A stretch of 6,315 nt of DNA from Bacteroidales bacterium (GTDB lineage Bacteria; Bacteroidota; Bacteroidia; Bacteroidales; VadinHA17). The DNA lies in contig DNOQ01000184.1 in assembly GCA_003501665.1 (NCBI GenBank), positions 25,497 through 31,811 of the forward strand, read 5' to 3'. The notes beneath the pieces were generated by a model. It was not told where the DNA came from, searched no databases, and was given only the letters and a program-made list of their open reading frames with translations. Position 1 is the first letter of the stretch, and every line of letters begins with the position of its first letter. Shown piece by piece: positions 1-6,122 of this stretch. The position numbers and the translations under genes are program-made.

Positions 1-1130
1 ATGAAATAATAATCTATCTGGTCACCGATCCCGGAGAAGAGCGATAGTGAACCCTGTTCCTTCTGAGGACGCGGACTTAAAGCTTTCAATCCGATATATG
101 AGACAACCCCGTCGGGTTTCCATTCCAGCCTGACAGGGTATTTTCTGCCCTTTTCAAGATTTTTGGAAAATTTATATGTGTTTGGGTTCCATGAAGTGCG
201 CCAATGCTCGGACATAACGGGTTCTTCATTCAGAAATAATCTCACATAACCGGCATAATAAAGCCTGAAATGATATAACCCCGATTCTGAGGGTTCGAGG
301 TAACCTGACCATACTACCTTTGAACGTTCCAGCCGGATATCCTGAGGAAATCTTTTTACAGTAGTGAGATTTTCATAATCTATTTCATTCTCAACTTTCT
401 GAAGATATATATTAGTTGTATCGCTGATATCATAATATGTAGCAGTCAATCCTCCTTCCCTGTCTGTCTGATCATAAAGTCTGAAAAGACTAATCTGTGA
501 ATAATCGCGTGGATCGCCGAACCGGCTGAGTGAATAATTATCCCAAAGTATCCCGTAGTTCTTATCGGAAACTACAAAAGGCACGGCAACTTTCGTGTTG
601 TACTGGTAAAGGGTCTCATTCCGGCCTTTATAGTTGAATTCATCGGACTGATGCTGTCCCAGTCCGTAAAATGCTTCATCCTGAGGTGATTCAAAAACCT
701 GTTGCATGGAATATCCGTCAGTTCCTTCAACTGAAAAGGGATAGAAGAGCTTTCCTTCTTTTCCTGATTCCCGGAGCAATGTTATGCCATTTTCATCCTT
801 GAAAGTTATCTTTCCGGTGACCAGTGAGATGTATACCTTTGTCTTTTTTGTGGAAACAATCAGTGAATCGGCTGTTTCCGTTATATCATAATCAGTCGCA
901 ACCGTCCGGTCGAAAACACACAGGCTCTTTTCCTTTGAAAGTGACCCCGAGGGAGTAGCAATAATATGAATTATACTCTCATTAACCGGTTCAATCTTTA
1001 TCAACCTGGCGCCTCTGCCGGTCTTATCCTTAAGATGAACAATAATCCCATCGTCACTCTTTTCCCACCTTTTTCCGGAACATGAAACGCACAGGATTGA
1101 GATCAGAAATGCAAATAAAAATTCCCTCAT
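1..1130 (-). CDS. GH31 family alpha-glycosidase lipoprotein with PA14 insert (N-terminal part, cut by window edge)
   Basis: This is the N-terminal 376 residues of a glycoside hydrolase family 31 enzyme; the gene continues past base 1, so the catalytic barrel is not in view. Residues 1-17 form a lipoprotein-type signal (hydrophobic FLFAFLISIL, then C17 followed by SGK), so the enzyme is probably envelope-anchored. Residues about 25-225 are the GH31 N-terminal beta-sandwich, with the typical stretch DEAFYGLGQHQSDEFNYKGR (151-170) and then VAVPFVVSDKNYGILWDNYS (181-200). Residues about 226-350 read as a PA14 domain (GGLTATYYD at the start, YHFRLYYAGYVRLFLN and RLEWKPDG near the end) inserted into that sandwich. 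The GH31 strand resumes at SLSLFSGIGDQIDYYF (361-376). The same insertion is known from alpha-xylosidases such as BoGH31A and CjXyl31A, so alpha-xylosidase is the best guess. GH31 also holds alpha-glucosidases and alpha-galactosidases, and the deciding residues lie outside the window. The start is the first ATG after an in-frame TAA. It lies 51 bp downstream of the chorismatase-like gene and may be co-transcribed. Confidence 0.9.
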   Translation of the reverse strand, partial: MREFLFAFLISILCVSCSGKRWEKSDDGIIVHLKDKTGRGARLIKIEPVNESIIHIIATPSGSLSKEKSLCVFDRTVATDYDITETADSLIVSTKKTKVYISLVTGKITFKDENGITLLRESGKEGKLFYPFSVEGTDGYSMQQVFESPQDEAFYGLGQHQSDEFNYKGRNETLYQYNTKVAVPFVVSDKNYGILWDNYSLSRFGDPRDYSQISLFRLYDQTDREGGLTATYYDISDTTNIYLQKVENEIDYENLTTVKRFPQDIRLERSKVVWSGYLEPSESGLYHFRLYYAGYVRLFLNEEPVMSEHWRTSWNPNTYKFSKNLEKGRKYPVRLEWKPDGVVSYIGLKALSPRPQKEQGSLSLFSGIGDQIDYYF

Positions 1131-1181
1131 GATGCAGTTATTTTATTTACGATCAGAGAAATTCCATGACAATGAATGCAT

Positions 1182-2333
1182 TTAATTCATTTCAGCTTCT
1201 CCCTCAATTTCAACAAGAAGATCATCACGGCAGATATCTGCTTCAACATAAGATACAGGTATACCGGGGAAAATTCTTTCACATATCTGACGAACAGGTA
1301 CGAAATCGCTTCGCCTTTTAATATATGTTCTTAAAAGACAGAAATTTTCCCCCTGCAGGCGCGGACGTGAAACAAGTTCACTGATTCTTCCGGGGTCTGA
1401 CAAGGTTCTTATATTCTCAATCGTAACAATGGTCTGCTTTTCAATATCTCCGACACCCACAGTCTCCTGGCCTGTTATTGAGGCAGTTCCTGATATGAAA
1501 AGAGTGTAATGGCTCTGATTGGCCAGGAGCAATCCCCGTTCAAACTGGGGAGGATTCTTTACCGGGTTTCCTTTATCCGCAGATCCTTTCAATACCTGCT
1601 GTCCGTATTCATAAGCATTAACCTGATTTGGATTATCGACAGGTATTAAAGTTAAGGATTTTTCGGGTTGAATTGCGCAGAAATCCATAATAACTCCTCC
1701 GTGTTTCATTCCAACCCCGGTTGCGGCAGGGAATCGTCTTAAGGTTCTGTAATTATGATAATATTCACTTCTTACTTCATTGAATATCTGATAATTCTGA
1801 AGATTATCCCTGACCTGAAGAATATTCCCGATATAATTCCACTGGCGTACTATGTCGTTTGCCGACATATTCTCTCTTTCCAGCATAGCCAATATAATAT
1901 TAAAAGCCTTTTCCGCTGCCGTTCTTGTGTCATCAGGGTACATGTAACTGCTTACACCTCCTGCCCATAATTCTTTTCCCTTTTCCGATTCAAGAATTAA
2001 ATAAGGAATGGAACAAAATTCCCGGCTTGTAACATCAGCGGTTCCTGATAGAATAAATGCTGCCTCAACAACTGTCTTCCATGGCTTTTCAGGGGGTTGT
2101 ATTGTTACGTTAAGCGCAGGACACCATGGCTGAAATACCGCGGCAGAATAATCAATGATACTGCTCCTGACAGATTTGAGGGTTTCAAAATCAGGAAGAT
2201 CGGCGAATACATTTATTTTTACCGGAATAAGACCCGAATTCCGTATGTCCAGGATCTTATCCAGGCATTGTTTCCATTCATCTTCAACACTCCCCGGTAC
2301 TTTAGGAAGGATCACATAATATCTTCTGGACAT
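1182..2333 (-). CDS. Chorismatase-like protein (FkbO/Hyg5 family, Rid/YjgF-type fold)
   Basis: This 383-residue protein has no signal peptide or membrane segment and should be cytoplasmic. It resembles the FkbO/Hyg5/XanB2 chorismatases, which remove pyruvate from chorismate to give a dihydroxy-cyclohexadiene carboxylate (FkbO type) or a hydroxybenzoate (Hyg5, XanB2 types). Matching segments are FNEVR (184-188), FPAATGVG (201-208), NPNQVNAYEYG (234-244), PPQFERGLLL (261-270), a Rid-like ISGTASITGQE (280-290) and a C-terminal ADICRDDLLVEIEG (365-378). The first Glu of VEIE (E375) aligns with the conserved Glu of the Rid superfamily. An ISGTA-like segment also occurs in the N-terminal half (LSGTADVTSRE, 95-105), consistent with two Rid-like halves. 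The length fits the family (about 340-380). The gene starts 6 bp after the stop of the haem/propeller lipoprotein gene, with CACAAA between, so the two are almost certainly co-transcribed and perhaps translationally coupled. Which product is formed cannot be decided by eye. A diverged Rid-type protein acting on another substrate is the alternative. Family-level confidence is good, exact activity low. Confidence 0.8.
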   Translation of the reverse strand: MSRRYYVILPKVPGSVEDEWKQCLDKILDIRNSGLIPVKINVFADLPDFETLKSVRSSIIDYSAAVFQPWCPALNVTIQPPEKPWKTVVEAAFILSGTADVTSREFCSIPYLILESEKGKELWAGGVSSYMYPDDTRTAAEKAFNIILAMLERENMSANDIVRQWNYIGNILQVRDNLQNYQIFNEVRSEYYHNYRTLRRFPAATGVGMKHGGVIMDFCAIQPEKSLTLIPVDNPNQVNAYEYGQQVLKGSADKGNPVKNPPQFERGLLLANQSHYTLFISGTASITGQETVGVGDIEKQTIVTIENIRTLSDPGRISELVSRPRLQGENFCLLRTYIKRRSDFVPVRQICERIFPGIPVSYVEADICRDDLLVEIEGEAEMN

Positions 2334-2339
2334 TTTGTG

Positions 2340-3812
2340 TTATTCTTTGGCTTCAAAAATAACATTTTTTGGGTCCGAAGCAATGGCATTTGTCATATTC
2401 CGTCCATTGTAACCGACCCTGCCGGTGACAAACTCGGGTACATTGAATGAAAACAGGCTGTAATCGTAATAATCAGGATCTTTCTGGGGAAGTAAAAATG
2501 GTTTGGCAGGTATCCCGTTCTCATCAATCCAGGAGATATAAAACCGTGTATAAAGGCCGTCAGTTCTACGGCTGCTGAAGACAAACCAGCGGGATTCCGA
2601 TGACCAGGAATGATAACTTTCCGTCTCTTGACTGTTAACGGTATCCAGAGGGCGAAAGCTTCCGTCTTTAAGATCCAGCAAATAAAGATCGGCTTCCCTG
2701 TGCCATATTGAGAAATTTCCATAGTCCGACATTGTGAACATAAGATATTTTCTGTCGGGAGAAGGCCTCGGGAATGATATACTTTTACCGGTTACTGCGG
2801 AACTGACCAGGGTATCAATTCTGTCGCCAAATGTGCCTGATGCAGGATCAAATCCTATTTTGCACAGACTATATTTTATACTTTTGTATTCTGAAGGAAT
2901 ATTTCCTCTTTTTGCGGAACAGAAAAAAATTTCCTTCCCGTCGGAAGAAAATGCCGGAAATGTTTCAAAGCTTTCTTCCGAAGAAATCAACTTATGGGTT
3001 ATCAGTACATTTTCTGAAATATCATAAACAACCAGATCCGATTCTGAATCCATTACTTCGATCCTTTTTTCCGCCGTCGTATGAAAAACCTGGGATATAT
3101 TATTGACTGAGAAAGCTATATAATTACCGGACGGGTGCCAGTACGGGTAAACACAATTATATTTTGTCTCCTTTGTCCTGGAATCAAGCTTAACCATATT
3201 ACCATTATCTGCTATGATGGTACCGGAAATCTTCCCTCTCAGATGAAACATCATCTTATCCGGATTATTATTGCTGAAAGAATGACAATTCATACAGTTA
3301 CCTGTTAACATCCGGTTATCAATCACCGGTTCTTCATCGAAACCGGAAATATTTCTCTGGTAAATCCCCATTCTGCTCCACGACTCATAACCGGGGGCAA
3401 TTCGCCTGTAAACAAGGTAAGGATCTACCGGGGTTTCTTTTACAAATATGATAAAAGGCAGATATTTAAACCATTTACCCGACTTTTTCGAATATGTCGT
3501 AATATTGAGTTCCCCTTCCGTGTTTTGTCTGAGGATCCTGTGCCATTTCCTCACCGGTATTCTTATTTTATCTCTTCCACTTATTTTCAGGATCCCGTCT
3601 GCACCTTCAATAATGACGACAGCTTTTTCAGGGGATCCATTAAGTCTGAAATTAAGCGGTGCAATATTAACAGGAACGGTAATATCAGCAATGTCGGGGA
3701 AAATATCAGGGAGCTTCCCTGTCTCAGAAAACTGTTGCGGGAGTCCGTTACATGATACAAGTGAAATAAATCCGGTTGCCAATAATATTATTAAATAATC
3801 TTTTAACATCAT
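2340..3812 (-). CDS. PD40/TolB-like beta-propeller lipoprotein with a CXXCH haem-c motif
   Basis: This 490-residue protein begins with a lipoprotein signal (LIILLATGFISLVSC, lipobox LVSC, Cys21), so it should be membrane-anchored and face the periplasm or cell surface. Residues about 35-140 form a beta-rich N-terminal region that I do not recognise as a named domain. A single haem c attachment motif, C173-M-N-C176-H177, follows; M187 or M188 in PDKMMFH or a nearby His could be the second axial ligand. From about 220 the chain has at least four PD40-type propeller repeats with the W/F-x-P/S-x-G/D-x-x-I-x-F pattern: YPYWHPSGNYIAFSVN (222-237), FPAFSSDGKEIFFCSA (285-300), FPRPSPDRKYLMFTMS (347-362) and YHSWSSESRWFVFSSR (400-415). 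Similar Bacteroidetes proteins are often labelled TolB-like, but there is no TolB N-terminal domain and no reason to assign Tol-Pal function. It is the first gene of a tight pair with the chorismatase-like gene. Two consecutive ATG codons (3810-3812, 3807-3809) precede the signal; the first is used here. Its electron partner or ligand is unknown. Confidence 0.85.
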   Translation of the reverse strand: MMLKDYLIILLATGFISLVSCNGLPQQFSETGKLPDIFPDIADITVPVNIAPLNFRLNGSPEKAVVIIEGADGILKISGRDKIRIPVRKWHRILRQNTEGELNITTYSKKSGKWFKYLPFIIFVKETPVDPYLVYRRIAPGYESWSRMGIYQRNISGFDEEPVIDNRMLTGNCMNCHSFSNNNPDKMMFHLRGKISGTIIADNGNMVKLDSRTKETKYNCVYPYWHPSGNYIAFSVNNISQVFHTTAEKRIEVMDSESDLVVYDISENVLITHKLISSEESFETFPAFSSDGKEIFFCSAKRGNIPSEYKSIKYSLCKIGFDPASGTFGDRIDTLVSSAVTGKSISFPRPSPDRKYLMFTMSDYGNFSIWHREADLYLLDLKDGSFRPLDTVNSQETESYHSWSSESRWFVFSSRRTDGLYTRFYISWIDENGIPAKPFLLPQKDPDYYDYSLFSFNVPEFVTGRVGYNGRNMTNAIASDPKNVIFEAKE

Positions 3813-3915
3813 ATCCGGTCAATATTATGACAATTCCTTTGTGTCCTTTGTGTGTCCTTCACGTCCTTTGTTCCTTCCTGTCGTCAGTCAGGCAGGGTTA
3901 TGCAGGATTTTGTAA
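3813..3915. other. Intergenic region between the GH27 and propeller genes
   Basis: This 103-bp gap between two co-directional genes contains a short direct-repeat patch (3835-3870) and, beside it, a G/C-containing stretch with an imperfect 6-bp inverted repeat (3877-3882 with 3891-3896). I see no convincing Bacteroidetes promoter (TTTG / TAnnTTTG) and no U-tract terminator on the minus strand. The length would allow a separate promoter for the propeller-chorismatase pair, but the sequence does not prove one. Confidence 0.5.
3835..3870 (-). repeat. Short tandem-like direct repeats of CAAAGGA
   Basis: On the minus strand this patch reads as repeated CAAAGGA units: exact copies at 3864-3870, 3844-3850 and 3835-3841, and a degenerate copy (TGAAGGA) at 3855-3861. 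Spacings are 9, 11 and 9 bp, joined by ACAC- or CGTG-type linkers. The patch sits in the upstream region of the propeller gene, starting 23 bp before its first ATG. Similar ACAAAGGACAC strings are, from memory, frequent intergenic dispersed sequence in environmental genomes, so a local regulatory role is only one option. Confidence 0.6.
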
Positions 3916-6015
3916 TTATTCCACCTCAGTTATTCTTATAAACTTCACGCCATGAAAAGGCACTTCGGTAGTAAAACTGTTTTCAAAAATTCCCAGATCT
4001 TTCTGTCTCCACAGATCTCTTACACTGAAATTTCCTGAAATATTAATATCCGAAGCGTTGAGTGTTATTATTAAAGGTGAAGGTGTTTCGTCCCAAAAAA
4101 AATTGTCGGCCGGATCCGATAATTCTCTTTTAGCATCGGATAAGCCGTCAGACTCATTGTCAATCAGATCGATTATTGATGAATTTGCATCTCCCGAAAC
4201 AGCAAAGAGGCCGACAGCGACTGATCCGTCTTCGAGCTCTTTAGCCATTATAAGTTCCTCTTTTGCTGCACGCACTATTTTTGCCTGCTTACCCAGGACA
4301 TCCTGATTGACATCTATCACTTCGTGGTTGCAGAGAATATTCAATGTAAAAGTATCTAGTCTTGCCATTTCGCCTCCATAAATAAGCGGGGCAGCCATCA
4401 GCGACCACATCGACATGTATGAATATTGCTCATCAGGTGTCAGGTCAGCTTTTTCGTATGATTCCGATTTTAACGCATTTCTGATCCAGCCTATAAGGAT
4501 ATAATCGGGATCATTGTAGCCGCCCGGACGGGCATATTCCCAATGTGTGGCATTTGACAATCCCACGTAATAGAACCCCGGCATTGATGAACCGGCAACA
4601 AGTCCCAGATCTCCTGTTGTCCTCCAGCAGTTGCCTACTCCTGCACCCCACTCCCAGACCTCTCCCATTCCATATTGGCATAAGTTCATAACAATGTCCC
4701 TTTTGATTTTTCCAAGTTCATTCCACATCAGTATATACGGTTTCATAAAAGCTTCCCTGGTCCTCTCCTTTTCAATCCTTCCATATGAGCACCAGTCATA
4801 CTTAAGAAAATCGAATCCCCAATCTGCAAATGTCCGGATATCCTGCTGCTCATGCTGATAACTGCCTGTATATCCGGCACATGTAGTTGGTCCGGGTGAA
4901 ATATAGATGCCTGCTTTTAACCCCTTTGCGTGAATGTAATCCGTAAGGGCCTTCATATCGGGAAAAAGCTTGTTGGTCTTCAATTCGCCGTTTTTTTCAC
5001 GCATTTCCCCGCCAATGACCGGATCGTCAGAATTAGCTTTTATGGCCCAGCAATCATCAATATTCACATACTGATACCCGTAATCGGCCATTCCGGAGGT
5101 TATCATCAGGTCGGCTGAAAGTCGCATCACCGAATCGCTCACCCTGTGATAATAGATATACCAGCTGTTCCATCCCATCGGAGGTGTCAGGGCCAGGGTA
5201 CCTCCCGCAATAATTTTAAATGGCCGCTCAGATGTGCCTTTAGAATTCCGGGCGATCAGTTCAACCGGATATTCACCGGCCTTTTCAACTTTACCGGTTA
5301 TAATTCCTGAATTCTCATCCAGGGAAAGTTCCTGAGGCAATCCCTCTGCCGAAAATGTCATCGGACGTTCCCCTGTGGCAGGTATTCTGTAAAGAAAGGG
5401 GGAACCCGGATGCACCCCGTAAACCTTCGGACCATTAATCCTGGGTTCAGCCGGAGCCGGAGGGGTCAGTATCTCTTCAGCTTCTGTAAAATATTCATTG
5501 TCAACAGCCCGCGGCTGAAAACCCCTGTATGTGATAACAGCATCAGCCCAGTCTGCATGATCGCCGTTTCTACCGTCATTACCGTCGGTAACCAGCAGTC
5601 CCAGCTTATCAATTCCCCTTATATTGACATCTGCTTTTCTGGCAGAATCACCCTTTTTCATTATGCCGCTTTGCCACAATATTTTCTTATCACCGACCAG
5701 GATAAATTCCACACTTCCCTCCGAAGTTCCGGAACCATCATCAACTCCTGTGAAGCACGAAAAGTGCTGACCTTTCTTATCAAGCTTAATAAGGAAGGTG
5801 CTGACGGCGTGAGTTCCTATACCGGATTCAAATCGTTTCCCGGCAATTGAAAGCAATGACCCGGCGACGGAACTGTCTTTCCTGGCAGCCCTCCATCCGC
5901 TCTTCATCTTAGACAGATCGAGCTCATTCAGTTTAATTGATTTCTCCGGCCCGCTGCAGGATAAAACCAATAGTACAACAATGATAACAGTTAATGATTT
6001 CACGTCTTTCATCAT
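3916..6015 (-). CDS. GH27 family alpha-galactosidase-like lipoprotein with NPCBM and Ig-like domains
   Basis: This 699-residue retaining glycosidase should release terminal alpha-galactose or a related sugar at the cell envelope. A lipoprotein signal ends at LVLSC (Cys20). Residues about 27-165 form an NPCBM domain (AGKRFESGIGTHA, 57-69; HADWADAVI, 153-161), a putative carbohydrate-binding module. Residues about 195-270 form a putative Ig-like (He_PIG) domain (LSLDENSGIITGKVEKAGEY, 230-248). The GH27 barrel starts at LTPPMGWNSW (276-285). Substrate-binding acids lie in NIDDCW (D320, D321), the nucleophile is D407 in KYDWC, and the acid/base is D469 in WRTTGDL, with R465 conserved before it; RPGGYNDPD (496-504) is also typical. 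The C-terminal antiparallel beta domain runs from about 565 to the end. Nothing essential is missing. GH27 also contains alpha-N-acetylgalactosaminidases, beta-L-arabinopyranosidases and isomalto-dextranases, so specificity stays open, with alpha-galactosidase most likely. The gene begins with ATGATG; the first ATG is used. A long inverted repeat lies 23 bp upstream of it. Confidence 0.93.
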   Translation of the reverse strand: MMKDVKSLTVIIVVLLVLSCSGPEKSIKLNELDLSKMKSGWRAARKDSSVAGSLLSIAGKRFESGIGTHAVSTFLIKLDKKGQHFSCFTGVDDGSGTSEGSVEFILVGDKKILWQSGIMKKGDSARKADVNIRGIDKLGLLVTDGNDGRNGDHADWADAVITYRGFQPRAVDNEYFTEAEEILTPPAPAEPRINGPKVYGVHPGSPFLYRIPATGERPMTFSAEGLPQELSLDENSGIITGKVEKAGEYPVELIARNSKGTSERPFKIIAGGTLALTPPMGWNSWYIYYHRVSDSVMRLSADLMITSGMADYGYQYVNIDDCWAIKANSDDPVIGGEMREKNGELKTNKLFPDMKALTDYIHAKGLKAGIYISPGPTTCAGYTGSYQHEQQDIRTFADWGFDFLKYDWCSYGRIEKERTREAFMKPYILMWNELGKIKRDIVMNLCQYGMGEVWEWGAGVGNCWRTTGDLGLVAGSSMPGFYYVGLSNATHWEYARPGGYNDPDYILIGWIRNALKSESYEKADLTPDEQYSYMSMWSLMAAPLIYGGEMARLDTFTLNILCNHEVIDVNQDVLGKQAKIVRAAKEELIMAKELEDGSVAVGLFAVSGDANSSIIDLIDNESDGLSDAKRELSDPADNFFWDETPSPLIITLNASDINISGNFSVRDLWRQKDLGIFENSFTTEVPFHGVKFIRITEVE

Positions 6016-6122
6016 ATAATAATTGATTTTAATGGTATGATGGAACCCACATGTCGCTGATTATTATAACAATGTGTTTGTGTATTCCGATTCATGTGGG
6101 TTTCATCTATATAATTTATATT
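6016..6122. other. AT-rich intergenic region upstream of the GH27 gene
   Basis: This 107-bp gap separates the stop of the upstream gene from the GH27 start. Apart from the long inverted repeat it is AT-rich. The stretch next to the GH27 ATG has no Shine-Dalgarno-like sequence, as is usual in Bacteroidetes. No match to the TTTG / TAnnTTTG promoter pattern stands out on the minus strand. Confidence 0.6.
6039..6107. repeat. Inverted repeat, 15-bp arms, 39-bp spacer
   Basis: The left arm GATGGAACCCACATG (6039-6053) and right arm CATGTGGGTTTCATC (6093-6107) are inverted copies matching at 14 of 15 positions. In plus-strand RNA the odd pair is a G-U wobble, so all 15 positions pair; in minus-strand RNA (the coding direction) it is an A-C mismatch, leaving 14 pairs. 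The 39-bp spacer is AT-rich. After the stem on the minus strand comes AUACCAUUAAAAUC, with no U-run, so a classical intrinsic terminator is unlikely. Paired operator sites or a leader structure for the GH27 transcript are possible; termination or transcript-end protection for the upstream gene is another option. Confidence 0.75.

Noticed and set aside
1..1130. GH31 gene as a truncated pseudogene
   Set aside because: The frame is open up to the first base of the window; truncation is due to the window edge, with no frameshift or internal stop in 376 codons.
1755..3798. Several plus-strand and alternative-frame open stretches within 1755-3798
   Set aside because: They overlap well-supported minus-strand genes and show no domain-like patterns; low-complexity Phe/Leu/Ser-rich translations are typical of antisense frames.
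2340..3812. Calling the propeller lipoprotein TolB
   Set aside because: It lacks the TolB N-terminal domain, carries a CXXCH motif and a lipoprotein signal, and has no tolA, tolQ, tolR or pal neighbours.
3820..3827. TAATATTG on the minus strand as a Bacteroidetes -7 box (TAnnTTTG)
   Set aside because: One mismatch, no TTTG at about -33, and only 7 bp from the ATG, leaving no room for a leader.
3877..3896. Possible terminator hairpin CCTGTC / GGCAGG downstream of GH27
   Set aside because: Only 6 bp, with an A-C mismatch in the transcribed strand and no following U-run; too weak to call.
5410..5850. Open plus-strand frame of 146 codons within the GH27 gene
   Set aside because: It lies antisense to the NPCBM/Ig-like coding region, has no recognisable domain, and the minus-strand frame is clearly a conserved protein.
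6039..6107. Inverted repeat as insertion-sequence ends or an attachment site
   Set aside because: The 39-bp spacer cannot encode a transposase, and no flanking target duplication is visible.
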